Source: G965215045 sp965215045
GTDB lineage: Bacteria > Pseudomonadota > Gammaproteobacteria > JABABF01
Assembly: GCA_965215045.1 (NCBI GenBank)
Contig: OZ244031.1
Span: forward strand, 1-64,000
DNA: 64,000 nt
Direction of reading: 5' to 3'
Shown: positions 27,401-35,926 of the stretch, in pieces
Layout: each line of letters begins with the position of its first letter
Position numbering within the stretch: the first letter of the stretch is position 1
Translations under genes and position numbers: made by a program
The notes under the pieces: generated by a model
What the model was told of the DNA's origin: nothing
The model's input: the letters and a program-made list of their open reading frames with translations, nothing else
Database searches by the model: none

Positions 27401-30400
27401 ACCCAAGCCCGCACCGAGCCGCCCTCTGTCACCGTCTGCCGCTGCAATTGCCAGCGCAGGGCCGGCGGCCCCAGCACCCGGGTTTGCACCGCAGCCGGGT
27501 CGCCCTCCAACTGCAGTTGGTCGCCGCTCTCCCCTTCCTGGAAGCGCGCATCCAGCGCGGAAATCACATACACCCCGGCTTCCTGCGGGGTGTACGAGAG
27601 GCTACCGCTGGAGTCCCCCGGCAGAATTTGCAACGACCCGGTCTGTGGCGCACCCGAACCGGGAGGGGTTATCTGCAGCTGCAGCTGCACCGCCTGCGGT
27701 GCCACCGCATTGAGCTGCGCCCGCACCGTGAAAGGCTGCCCCCGACGCGCCTCCTGCGGGGCGTGCAGTTCTGTCAATGCATAGCCGTTACGCGGAATGT
27801 CCAAGAAGGAGCGTGCCGAAGCCGCACCCGCCGCCGTGACCGTGAGCTCCACCCGCTCCCTGGGCTCCGCCTCGCCATCATCCACCACTCGCAGCTGCAC
27901 CTGCGCCGTCGATGCCTCTGCCGTCAGCGACACGCTGTCCGAGCCCAACACCAGGTCGGCCCTGTATGCCTCGGCTACTTGTAACTGCGCTTCCAATCCC
28001 TCCTCCGCCAGCAGCTTCAGTGCCTGCACTTGGGCCCGCACCGAGTCGCCCTCTGCCACCGTCTGTCGCTGCAACTGCAAGCCCAAGACCGGCGGCCCCA
28101 ACACCCGGGTCTGCACTGCAGCCGGGTCGCCCTCCAACTGCAGCTGGTCGCCGGCCTCTCCTTCCTGGAAGCGCGCATCCAGCGCGGAAATTACATACAC
28201 CCCGGCTTCCTGTGGAGTGAACGAGAGGCTGCCGCTGGAGTCCCCCGGCTGAACCTGTAACAACTCTGTCTGTGGCGCGCCCGAACCGGGAGGGGTTACC
28301 CGCAGTCGCACCTGCACCGCCTGCGGTGCCACCGCATTGAGCTCCGCCCGCACCGTGAAAGGCAGCCCCCGACGCGCCTCCTGCGGGGCGTGCAGGGCGG
28401 TCAATGCATAGCCGTTGCGCGGAATGTCCAAGAAGGCCCGCGCCGAAGCCGCACCCGCCGCCGTGACCGTGAGCTCCACCCGCTCCCTGGGCTCCGCCTC
28501 GCCATCGTCCACCACTCGCAGCTGCACCTGCGCCGTCGATGCCTCTGCCGTCAGCGATACGCTGGCCGGTGTCAACACCAGGTCGGCCCTGTATGCCGCG
28601 GCCACTTGCAACTGCGCTTCCAATCCCTCCCCCGCCAGCAGCTTCAGCACCTGTACCTGGGCCCGCACCGAGCCGCCCTCTGGCACCGTCTGTCGCTGCA
28701 ATTGCAAGCCCAGGGCCGGCGGCCCCAAAACCCGCGTCTGCACTGCAGCCGGGTCGCCATCCAACTGCAGCTGGTCCCCGCTCTCCCCTTCCTGGAAGCG
28801 CGCATCCAGCACAGAGATCACATACACCCCGGCTTCCGGCGGGGTGAACGAGACGCTGCCACTGGACTCCCCCGCCTGAATCTGCAAGGCCTCTGTCTGT
28901 GACGCGCCCGAACCGGGAGGGCTTATCTGCAGTTCCACCTGCACCACCTGCGGTGCCACCGCGTTGAGCTCCGCCCGCACCGTGAAGGGCAGCCCTCGGC
29001 GCGCCTCCTGTGGGGCGCCCAAGACGGTCAGTGCATAGTCATTACGCGGAATGTCCAAGAACGCCCGTGCCGAACCCGCACCCGCCGCCGTGACCGTGAG
29101 TTCCACCCGCTCCCGCGGCTCCGCCACGCCATCGTCCACCGCCCGCAGCTGCACTTGCGCCGTCGATGCCGCCGCCGTCAGCGACACGCTGTCCAGCTGC
29201 AACAACAGGTCGGCCCTGTATGCCGCGGCCACTTGCAACTGCGCTTCCAATCCCGCCCCCGCCAGCAGGTTTAGGGCCTGCACCCGGGCCCGCACCGAGC
29301 CGCCCTCTGCCACCGTCTGTCGCTGCAACTGCAAACGCAGGGCCGGCGGCCCCAGCACCCGGGTCTGCACTGCAGCCGGTGCACCCTCCAACTGCAGCTG
29401 GTCGCCGCTCTCCCCTTCCTGGAAGCGCGCATCCAGCGATGAGATTACATACACCCCTGCTTCCTGTGGGGTGAAGGAGACGCTGCCACTGGAGGCCCCC
29501 GCCTGAACCTGTAACAACTCTGTCTGTGGCACGCCCGGGTCGGGAGCTGTCAGCTGCAATTGCACCTGCACCGCCTGCGGTGCCACCGCATTGAGCTCCG
29601 CTCGCACCGTGAAAGGCAGCCCTTGGCGCGCCTCCTGCGGGGCGTGCAAGGCGGTCAATGCATAATCGTTACGCGGTATCCACAGCCAGGAGCGTGCCGA
29701 ACCCGCACCCGGTGCCGTGACCGTGAGTTCCACCCGCTCCCGCGGCTCCGCCACGCCATCGTCCAGCACCCATATCTGCACCCGCGCCGTCGATGCCGCC
29801 GCCGTCAGCAATACGCTGTCCAGCTGCAACACCAGGTCGGGTCTGTATGCCGCGGCCACTTGCAACTGCACTTCCAATCCCTCCCCCGCCAGCAGATTGA
29901 ATGCCTGCACCCGGGCCCGCACCGAGCCGCCCTCTGCCACCGTCTGCCGCTGCAACTGCAAACGCAGGGCCGGTGGCCCCAAAACCCGGGTCTGCACCGC
30001 AGCCGGGTCGCCATCCAATTGCAGCTGGTCGCCAGTCTCCCCATTCAAGAAGCGCGCATCCAGCGCGGAAATTACGTACACCCCGGCTTCCGGCGGGGTG
30101 TACGAGACGCTGCCACTGGAGGCCCCCGCCTGAATTTGCAAGGCCTCTGTCTGTGGCGTACCCGAACCGGGAGGGGTTATCTGCAGTTGCACACGCACCG
30201 CCTGCGGTGCCACCGCATTGAGCTCCGCCCGCACCGTGAAGGGCAGCCCCCGACGCGTCTCCTGCGGGGCACCCAAGACGGTCAATGCATAGCCGTTGCG
30301 CGGAATGTCCAAGAAGGAGCGCGCCAAGCCCGCACCCGGTGCCGTGACCGTGAGTTCCACCCGCTCCCTGGGCTCCGCCACGCCATCGTCCACCGCCCAT

Positions 30401-33400
30401 ATCTGCACCCGCGCCGTCGATGCCGCCGCCGTCAGCGACACGCTGGCCGGTGTCAACACCAGGTCTGCGTCATGTTCGGTGGCTACCTGCAACCCTGCCT
30501 GCAAACTCTCCTCCGCCAGCAGGCTCAGTGCCTGCACCCAGGCCCGCACCGAGCCGCCCTCTGCCACCGTCTGCCGCTGCAGCTGTAAGTACAGGACCGG
30601 CGGACCCACCACCCGGATCTGCAGCACAGCCGGGTCGCCATCCAACTGCAGCTGGTCCCCGGTCTCCCCGTTCGAAAAGTGCGCATCCGGCGCGGAAATC
30701 ACATACACCCCGGCTTCCGGCGGGATAAACGAGACGCTGCCGCTGGAGACCCCCGGCAGAATCTGCAAGGCCTCTGTCTGTGACACCCCCGAGCCGATGA
30801 AGCTCATCTGCAGTTCCACTTGCACCGTCTGCGGTGCCACCGCATTGAGCACCGCTCGCACCGTGAAAGGCAGGCTCCGGCGCGTCTCCTGCGGAGCGTG
30901 CAGGGCGGTCAATGCATAGCCGTTACGCGGGATAACCAGCCAGACCCGCGTCGAATTCACACCCGCCGCCGTAACCGTGAGCTCCACCCGCTCCCTGGGC
31001 TCCGCCACGCCATCGTCCACCGCCCGCAACTGTACTTGTGCCGTCGATGCCACCGCTGTCAGCGACACACTGTCCGGCGTCAATACCAGGTCTGCGTCGT
31101 GTTCAGTGCCTACCTGCAACTGCGCCTGCAGAGTGTCTCCCGCCAGCAGCTTCAGTGCTTGCACCTGGGCCTGCACCGAGTCGCCCTCTGCCGCCGTCTG
31201 TCGCTGCAATTGCAAGCCCAAGACCGGCGGGCCGAGTACCCGGGTCTGCAGCACAGCAGGGGTGCCGCCCAACTGCAGCTGGTCCCCGCTCTCCCCGTTC
31301 GAGAAGCGTGCATCCAGCGGGGAGATCATATACACCCCGGTCTCCGGCGGGATAAACGAGACGCTGCCGCTGGACTCCCCCGCCGGAATCTGCAAGGCCT
31401 CCGTCTGCGGTACCCCCGAGCCGGGGGGCATCAGCTGCAGTTCCACCTGCACCGCCTGCGGTGCCACCGCATTGAGCACCGCCCGCACCGTGAAAGGCAG
31501 CCCCCGACGCACCTCCAGCGGGGCGTGCAGGGCGGTCAGTTCATAACCGTTACGCGGTATCCACAACCACGCCCGCGCCGAACCTGCACCCGCCGCCGTA
31601 ACCGTGAACTCCACCCGCTCCCGGGGCTCCGCCACGCTATCGTCTACCGCCCGCAGCTGCACTTGCACCGTCGATGCCTCCGCCGTCAGCGATACGCTGG
31701 CCGGCTGCAATACCAGGTCTGCGTCGTGTCCAGCAGCCACCTGCAATTGTGCCTGCAGACTGTCTCCCGCCATCAGGTTCAGTGCCTGCACCTGTACCTG
31801 CACCGAGCCGCCCTCTGCCACCGTCTGTTGCTGCGGCTGCAAGCGCAGGGCCGGCAGGGCCAGCACCTGCGTCTGCACCGCGGCCGGGTCGCCGTCCAAC
31901 TGCAGCTGGTCGCCGCTCTCCCCGTTCGGGAAGCGCGCATCCAGCGAGGAAATTACGTACAACCCCGCCTCCTGTGGGGTGAACGAGAGGCTGCCGCTGG
32001 ATGCTCCCGGCAGAATCTGCAAGGCCTCGGTCTGTGGCGAACCCGCACCGGAGAACGCCAGCTGCACCTGCACCGTCGCCGTGACCGGTGCCACCGCATT
32101 GAGCTCCGCCCGCACCGTGAAAGGCACCCCCCGACGCCCCTCCTGCGGGACATGCAGGGCAACCAGTTCATAACCGTGACGCGGTATCATCAACAATGCC
32201 GTCGCCGAACTCGCGTCCGCTGCCGCCGCCGTGAGCTCCACACTTTCGCGGGGCTCCGGGATGCCATCCGCCAGGGCTGTCACCCATACTGTCCCGGTCG
32301 GTGCGGCCGCCGTCAGCGATATGGTGCTGGAATGCAAAAACAGGTCCGCCCTGTTCTCTTGGGCAACATGAATACCCGCTTCCAGGCTGTCCCCCGTCTG
32401 CAGGTGCAGGGCCCGTACCTGCACGGGCGTCATCTCCCCTTCTTGCAACTGCCCCTCTGCCGGCACCAGTTCCAGGGCAAACGGCGGGAGCACCCGCAAA
32501 ATCGTCACCGGCAGCGGCGTTTCCAGGTCGCTGTCCGGTGCCAGGTTCTGATCCTCCGAACCCAAGAAAAGCAGGCGCACGATCTCGACCTGCCATTCCC
32601 CCGCAGCCGGAAGAACCAGGGGCACGGAACCGCGCGCCTGACCCCTCAAAATCCGCAGGTCCGATGTCAGCACCAGCGGCAACTGCGGGTCCAGCAAGCG
32701 CAAACGCAAGCCCGCAGCCACCGGCAACGGTACTCGCCCATTGAACAGAAATTCCGCTGTGAACGGCTCATTCACCCGCGGCTCCCGCGGGCTAATCTCC
32801 ACATCTGACACCGCGTAATCGTTGAATGGAATGATGAAATTGTCGTCGTCAAATATATCGTTCAACCCCCCAAACCGCACCGACCAGGCCCGCAACACCA
32901 CCGTCTGACTCCGTTCCGGTTCCTCGTCATCCACCACTTCCACGGGAATGATCCGCACCGGCATGCTGTGTGTCAGCACCACCCGGCGCTCAGAGAACCT
33001 CACCGCCCCCGAAGGCTCTGCGGAAAATCCGACCTCGCGTCTCTGACCCGCTCGCAGACCAAAAGCCTCCACACGCATCTGCACACTCTCTCCCTCCCGC
33101 GCCCAATCCTCCAGCACGTCCAATCGCAACAGGTCTGTTGTTGCTATGTCAAAAGATACCGAGGCAGTTACCGTTGCCGGCACGGTTACATGCCCCGGGT
33201 TCAGGGGTGTCCCCCGGGCCGTCACCGTTACCGTCTCCCGCGGCTCCTTCTCGTTGTCCGGCAGCACCCAGAAACCCACGTCGTACTCCGGGAATCTCTC
33301 CGTCAGGGTGATCTCTCGCCATCTATTCAAGGCCACATCATAAACTCCCTCCTCATTTTGACTCAGGACCACATCCAGTCCCTCCCCCGGGCGCAAATGC

Positions 33401-35622
33401 CGGGCGCGCAGCCTCAGGCGGCCGTCCTCGTCACCCTCTGAAAACAATGTGCGGTTCACTGATATTTCCAGGGAAGCTTGCAGTGCTTCGAATGATGCCG
33501 GCTGCGTGCGCAGCTCGAGGAACTCCTGGTCGCCCGCCTCGACTTCCAGGAACCGGGCGCCCCCCACTTGCACCCTGTACACTCCCCCTCCCCGCAGTTC
33601 AATCCCGGTATGCACCGTGGACGCACCGGCAAGCACCTGCAGCGTTTGCATCGACAAGCCCCCGTCCGGGAGAGTCACTTGCAGTTGCAGTTCCACGTCC
33701 CCCGGTATAGCTGCATTGAATGCCACCTCCGCCATCGGCGTCGCCTCGTCCGTATAAAAGCTCGTCACCGGCGTCAGCTGCAGATCAGTAACCACGTAGC
33801 CGTGGCGCGGAATCATCAGGCTTGCCGTCACGGGCATCGCCTCTGCTGTAAAAGAGGTCTCCACTACACTCAAACCTATCCGTATCTCTTCCCGCGGTTC
33901 GGGGAGATTGTCCTCGAGCGCATCCACCAGGAACGGCCCCTCCGGCGGAAAAAACGGGGACCCCGGCTCCTCACCTTGCAGGGGTATTATGTGATTTTCG
34001 GGGAAGATCTCCACATCCCCTGGAGCATCATTGTGCAACCTGATCTTCATGGTGCCGTCGGCAGGCAATTCCTCTACGGTTACCAGGAATATGTATAACT
34101 CTCCTTCATGTACCAGGTTTCCCCCGGTGTAACGCAGTCGCAATGTCAACTGCTTGGGGCCGACTTGCAACGGGGCCAGCGGCGGAGCGCGCAACGGCAG
34201 AATCCGCTGGTCGCCCGGTGCAGTATGAGTAAATTCCGCAATCCCCGGAGAAATGTCATACGCCCCCGCCTCCTGCAATACAAAACTTGAGCTTCCCCGG
34301 CTCTCCCCCCTGGCGATCTTCATGAGCACAGTCGGGGATGTATTCGCCTCATCCCCATTTTCTTCCCGCAATTCCACCTGTACCGTCAGGCTCACCGTGG
34401 ACGGTGCCGGGGCATTCAACACCGCCTCCAGCTGTACCCGATCACCGGCGGCCGCCGCAGGCGGCGCACGCAGTTCCGTCACTTCATAGCCGTGACGCGG
34501 GATCACCAAGGTCGCCGGCCTTGCAAGTAGCATCGCACCCGGTGGAACATCCTGGCTGTTCACCCTCAGTGCAATCTCCTCCCTGGGCTCCGGCAGACCA
34601 TCCGCCAGCGCGCGCACCGTCACCAGCGCAGTGCTGGCCTCTGCCCGCAGCAGTCTCCAGACCAGGGGCGAGGGCAAGGACGCATCCACCGGCTGACCGC
34701 TTTCGATATAAACATCCATGCTCTCCCCGACGGGCAAACCCGTCACGTTTACCGTCAGCGTCGTGCTCTCTCCCTCTGAAAACACCACTCGCCCCGGCAA
34801 CATCCCCAGCACCACCACACGCAGTTGGGCTGTCGGCCCGGGCGTGTCCTCCAACAGGTTCCGCTGGTCAAGAGACTCAGCCTGCAGAAACTCCGCACGC
34901 TCCAGGGAGAACCCGTACAGACCTCCTGTTGGCGTCAGCAGCGATGTCCGTCCGCTGCGTTCATCTTTCGCAATGTCGATCCCCGCTGTCAATGTGAACG
35001 CCCCCGGTGCAGACCCGGGCGACTCCAACCCCTCCCCCTGCAGCACCGCCTGTACCACCAGCCGTACTGCCGATGGCACCACGGCATTCAATACCGTCTC
35101 CACCTGCACCGTCGCCACACTCAAGGCGGACACCTCCTGCGAGCTCAGCTGCAGTTCCTGCACCGTATAGCCGTTGCGCGGAATGACCAGGGATGCCGTC
35201 ACCGCCGCCACATCCCCCACGCCCTCCGCCCTGATCAATACCGTTTCACGCGGCTCTGCCCTGTTATCCGCCAATACCTGCAGCGACACGGCACCGCTGG
35301 GTTCCGCCGCCGTTAATTCCAGGGTACTCCTTCCCAGGAGCACGTCAAATACGTAGCCCGTCCCCACCCTGAGCCTCACTTCCAGGCTGGTGCCTGGCAG
35401 CAGATTGTCTGCGCGCAGTTCCAGGTATGCAGTCTCGCCCTCCCGCACTACCGCCTCCCGCATCTCGGCATGCAATTGCACGCCGATAACACCGGACGGA
35501 TCGTCCGGTGCCTGTGCCTGTGCAGGAGAAAACGGGAGCGTCCCTCCGAACAGGAAGGCGCAAAATATGAGTGATTTCCATCCCCGTGAGGGCATGCACT
35601 GATGACGGCTTGTTGCTTCCAT
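21415..35622 (-). CDS. Giant repetitive surface protein with Calx-beta-like repeats, choice-of-anchor-U-like domain and GlyGly-CTERM-like tail
   Basis: One open frame of 4,735 codons, about 490 kDa. The ATG at 35622 gives a signal peptide (hydrophobic IFCAFLFGG, cleavage near AQA, residue 36). Then come about 17 units of two beta-sandwich domains. One half is Calx-beta-like, with an AEPRERVEL core, and ends at an IPRNGY motif. The other is Ig-like, with an FTVRAELNAVAP core. Twelve central units are nearly identical. Next are a fibronectin-III-like domain (about 23970-23610) and Asp-rich calcium-type motifs (DEDGDGINN, DADADGVPD; 23610-23395). A region like choice-of-anchor U follows (22090-21615). 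Last come a glycine run, one transmembrane helix (LGWLALLLLAALTW) and a basic end (RKRP), as in rhombosortase substrates. An adhesin or cell-surface stalk role is inferred. Confidence 0.88.
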   Translation of the reverse strand: MEATSRHQCMPSRGWKSLIFCAFLFGGTLPFSPAQAQAPDDPSGVIGVQLHAEMREAVVREGETAYLELRADNLLPGTSLEVRLRVGTGYVFDVLLGRSTLELTAAEPSGAVSLQVLADNRAEPRETVLIRAEGVGDVAAVTASLVIPRNGYTVQELQLSSQEVSALSVATVQVETVLNAVVPSAVRLVVQAVLQGEGLESPGSAPGAFTLTAGIDIAKDERSGRTSLLTPTGGLYGFSLERAEFLQAESLDQRNLLEDTPGPTAQLRVVVLGMLPGRVVFSEGESTTLTVNVTGLPVGESMDVYIESGQPVDASLPSPLVWRLLRAEASTALVTVRALADGLPEPREEIALRVNSQDVPPGAMLLARPATLVIPRHGYEVTELRAPPAAAAGDRVQLEAVLNAPAPSTVSLTVQVELREENGDEANTSPTVLMKIARGESRGSSSFVLQEAGAYDISPGIAEFTHTAPGDQRILPLRAPPLAPLQVGPKQLTLRLRYTGGNLVHEGELYIFLVTVEELPADGTMKIRLHNDAPGDVEIFPENHIIPLQGEEPGSPFFPPEGPFLVDALEDNLPEPREEIRIGLSVVETSFTAEAMPVTASLMIPRHGYVVTDLQLTPVTSFYTDEATPMAEVAFNAAIPGDVELQLQVTLPDGGLSMQTLQVLAGASTVHTGIELRGGGVYRVQVGGARFLEVEAGDQEFLELRTQPASFEALQASLEISVNRTLFSEGDEDGRLRLRARHLRPGEGLDVVLSQNEEGVYDVALNRWREITLTERFPEYDVGFWVLPDNEKEPRETVTVTARGTPLNPGHVTVPATVTASVSFDIATTDLLRLDVLEDWAREGESVQMRVEAFGLRAGQRREVGFSAEPSGAVRFSERRVVLTHSMPVRIIPVEVVDDEEPERSQTVVLRAWSVRFGGLNDIFDDDNFIIPFNDYAVSDVEISPREPRVNEPFTAEFLFNGRVPLPVAAGLRLRLLDPQLPLVLTSDLRILRGQARGSVPLVLPAAGEWQVEIVRLLFLGSEDQNLAPDSDLETPLPVTILRVLPPFALELVPAEGQLQEGEMTPVQVRALHLQTGDSLEAGIHVAQENRADLFLHSSTISLTAAAPTGTVWVTALADGIPEPRESVELTAAAADASSATALLMIPRHGYELVALHVPQEGRRGVPFTVRAELNAVAPVTATVQVQLAFSGAGSPQTEALQILPGASSGSLSFTPQEAGLYVISSLDARFPNGESGDQLQLDGDPAAVQTQVLALPALRLQPQQQTVAEGGSVQVQVQALNLMAGDSLQAQLQVAAGHDADLVLQPASVSLTAEASTVQVQLRAVDDSVAEPRERVEFTVTAAGAGSARAWLWIPRNGYELTALHAPLEVRRGLPFTVRAVLNAVAPQAVQVELQLMPPGSGVPQTEALQIPAGESSGSVSFIPPETGVYMISPLDARFSNGESGDQLQLGGTPAVLQTRVLGPPVLGLQLQRQTAAEGDSVQAQVQALKLLAGDTLQAQLQVGTEHDADLVLTPDSVSLTAVASTAQVQLRAVDDGVAEPRERVELTVTAAGVNSTRVWLVIPRNGYALTALHAPQETRRSLPFTVRAVLNAVAPQTVQVELQMSFIGSGVSQTEALQILPGVSSGSVSFIPPEAGVYVISAPDAHFSNGETGDQLQLDGDPAVLQIRVVGPPVLYLQLQRQTVAEGGSVRAWVQALSLLAEESLQAGLQVATEHDADLVLTPASVSLTAAASTARVQIWAVDDGVAEPRERVELTVTAPGAGLARSFLDIPRNGYALTVLGAPQETRRGLPFTVRAELNAVAPQAVRVQLQITPPGSGTPQTEALQIQAGASSGSVSYTPPEAGVYVISALDARFLNGETGDQLQLDGDPAAVQTRVLGPPALRLQLQRQTVAEGGSVRARVQAFNLLAGEGLEVQLQVAAAYRPDLVLQLDSVLLTAAASTARVQIWVLDDGVAEPRERVELTVTAPGAGSARSWLWIPRNDYALTALHAPQEARQGLPFTVRAELNAVAPQAVQVQLQLTAPDPGVPQTELLQVQAGASSGSVSFTPQEAGVYVISSLDARFQEGESGDQLQLEGAPAAVQTRVLGPPALRLQLQRQTVAEGGSVRARVQALNLLAGAGLEAQLQVAAAYRADLLLQLDSVSLTAAASTAQVQLRAVDDGVAEPRERVELTVTAAGAGSARAFLDIPRNDYALTVLGAPQEARRGLPFTVRAELNAVAPQVVQVELQISPPGSGASQTEALQIQAGESSGSVSFTPPEAGVYVISVLDARFQEGESGDQLQLDGDPAAVQTRVLGPPALGLQLQRQTVPEGGSVRAQVQVLKLLAGEGLEAQLQVAAAYRADLVLTPASVSLTAEASTAQVQLRVVDDGEAEPRERVELTVTAAGAASARAFLDIPRNGYALTALHAPQEARRGLPFTVRAELNAVAPQAVQVRLRVTPPGSGAPQTELLQVQPGDSSGSLSFTPQEAGVYVISALDARFQEGEAGDQLQLEGDPAAVQTRVLGPPVLGLQLQRQTVAEGDSVRAQVQALKLLAEEGLEAQLQVAEAYRADLVLGSDSVSLTAEASTAQVQLRVVDDGEAEPRERVELTVTAAGAASARSFLDIPRNGYALTELHAPQEARRGQPFTVRAQLNAVAPQAVQLQLQITPPGSGAPQTGSLQILPGDSSGSLSYTPQEAGVYVISALDARFQEGESGDQLQLEGDPAAVQTRVLGPPALRWQLQRQTVTEGGSVRAWVQALNLLAGEGLEAQLQVATGHEADLLLQADSVSLTAEASTARVQIWAVDDGVAEPRERVELTVTAAGAASARSWLWIPRNGYALTELHAPQEARRGLPFTVRAEINAVAPQAVQVQLRVTPPGSGTPQTELLQVQPGASSGSLSFTPQEAGVYVISALDARFQEGETGDQLQLEGDPAAVQTRVLGPPVLGLQLQRQTVAEGGSVRARVQVMKLLAGEELEAQLQVATEHDADLLLQPDSVSLTAEASTAQVQLRVVDDGEAEPRERVELTVTASGAGSARAFLDIPRNGYALTELHAPQEARRGLPFTVRAVLNAVAPQAVQVQLRVTPPGSGAPQTELLQIEPGVSSGSLSFTPQEAGVYIISALDARFQEGETGDQLQLEGDPAAVQTRVLGPPVLGLQLQRQTVAEGGSVRAEVQVLKLLAGEGLEAQLQVAEAYRADLLLGAGSVSLTAEASTAQVQLGVVDDGEAEPRERVELTVTAAGAASARAFLDIPRNGYALTVLGTPQEARRGVPFTVRAELNAVAPQAVQVQLRVTPPGSGAPQTELLQLEPRVSSGSLSYTPQEAGVYIISALDARFPEGEAGDQLQLEGDPAAVQVRVLALPALRLQLQRQTVAEGGSVQAQVQALNLLAGDTLQAQLRVAAAYSADLLLQTDSVSLTAEASTAQVQLRVVDDGVAEPRERVELTVTAAGAGSARALLWIPRHDYALTELHAPQEARQGLPFTVRAELNAVAPQAVQVQLQMTPPGSGAPQTELLQLQPGASSGSLSFTPQEAGMYVISALDARFQNGETGDQLLLSQEGLNPLSVQVKMQQLVLQAELENGELAEGEMTILRLRVEGLLAGETLGVRIDSDHPQDLQLHPSVLTLAGPSWSAEVEVRALPDAEPEPGEEVRIGVDVSPPLPPGVRVTTAQAVLRIPLHGYRLQALRLSPPESHAGALVQVETELNASAPEDWRWTVQAVLLDERGREMLSPVPGVDPLEVQLQILKGQTTGQAQMRPVKTGLYEVSLLSPDAGQPVLPVPPSVLLRVHPLQVSLWVQLDRQTLALGRTAHMQVGAMNRPAGEDLELLISTDHPEDLAFTPGHLVLTAAERTATVMLRVLENEGAPPRFIAQVEVRALTPPAANWVASPVQVSLEVLRERLPPSIPELQGAVLGPYELWVSWTRSMKQLFAGEALRAPLVAPDAYTLLYAESAPGACPAAPGDYAAAAVPTGELRALVRGYFSDGRALQANTGYCLVLRVRDGEHTVYTPALRLSTPAYDPGLNRNADALPDHLEPLCNSTCTLLEAPRGDEDGDGINNALEAFLHAAGAGQTGDGDAYSDADADGVPDIIELHYGRWMDTQGPAVRRLHCDAGAYLVRLAACAAELTGMSIQVAMNSRGRGIYRGGARGLAGMEHVVDAQTRLGSGTHWLLSPDGEPVELQLRPLLALSGSEAVVLASETTRQTLSAVYRAAVLLQGPLPRETGPVTVSVCRLPAAPDFTAATGFSLDLCPAEGMSLRLDTSQRQQTLTLEWQVSRTEDTGKTLRLSARVAGGAEPVSGYSFRPGAVQSLLYLEARLLFPDPQVRAAGARQKLVPFLVDVNGEHVGSAENGASWHFRTEPGEGVAGVTLVCAVSMGGANGPFEKRFRRPEIVNGEMLLEEVENFANRVVRVEFYRGEEVACRARSAAGEEFLGEISFLVGEEDRDGNLVPDAEEDVEAPVDATGKKGLRYRPGEGDGEGEYYLRSRLSLRLGTAAAEGAMGTPNLFETGEEGLESPPPDALQAVDGVVLDFETFCAEDPGCLQAGEPVRLVFELVSDIPEDARYYKLRKNVQTGATAWCPLVLQYENGLPETVPAACPQVPENYRGWDGLGFAAHEASGECPAPGSEAYQVHDVHPSGARYLDVPLAGEHCLQLTLIDNGPNDDNPLSGIVADPGGVFARVTATPADTASPPAPPVPAPPTSNARPSANTAGDASGGGGGGGGSLGWLALLLLAALTWGGLWRKRPALH
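24990..32160 (-). repeat. Tandem array of ~627-bp coding repeats in the giant gene
   Basis: Eleven to twelve near-identical periods encode 209 residues each. The IPRNGY/IPRHDY/IPRNDY landmark recurs near 25275, 25900, 26530, 27155, 27785, 28410, 29040, 29665, 30295, 30920, 31550 and 32175, with spacings of 624-633 bases. Synonymous sites are also highly conserved between neighbours, indicating recent duplication or gene conversion. Five more diverged units flank the array in the same protein. Copy number in a short-read assembly could be wrong. Confidence 0.85.
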
Positions 35623-35926
35623 TCTCTGCACCGTGTTTGAAGTCGCCCCTGTTTGGAGGACGCCTGGAAAACAGGGAAAAACAGGGGCGAAAGACACACC
35701 CCCGAAATCGCTTTCGCACTGGTAATTAATCTAACATTTCAAGGGTGCTGCGTCAAACTTTTGTGCAGCTTTCTGCTGATTTTCCGTTATGCCACTACAG
35801 TCAACTGCCAGCCGTCCCGCTCATCGCCGAAATCCATGTCCCGCCACCTCTCCAACGCCTGTTTGATGCCCGGTCCCGTACCATGCTTTGTTCGTGCCCA
35901 TAGCAGCGGACACCCCGTATATAAGT
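35623..35926. other. 304-bp noncoding gap between dcd and the giant gene
   Basis: This gap holds the promoter of the giant gene at 35728-35756 and its roughly 100-base leader. It is AT-richer than its surroundings. On the minus strand one frame is open from the dcd end to a stop at 35787, without a usable start codon. No RNA gene or clear terminator for dcd was recognised. Confidence 0.6.
35728..35756 (-). promoter_or_regulatory. Sigma-70 promoter of the giant surface-protein gene
   Basis: On the minus strand TTGACG (35751-35756) is followed after exactly 17 bases by TAGATT (35728-35733). The hexamers match consensus at five and four of six positions. Transcription would begin near 35720, about 100 bases before the ATG at 35622. 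Confidence 0.6.

Noticed and set aside
24000..32800. Many long plus-strand frames opposite the giant gene, some over 300 residues
   Set aside because: They repeat with the same 627-bp period, are Arg/Gln/Pro/His-rich shadows of the high-GC coding strand, and have no recognisable domain or ribosome sites.
35787..35926. A protein-like C-terminal frame in the gap between dcd and the giant gene
   Set aside because: It looks plausible near its end but has no start codon with a ribosome site and no known family; it may be a remnant or chance.
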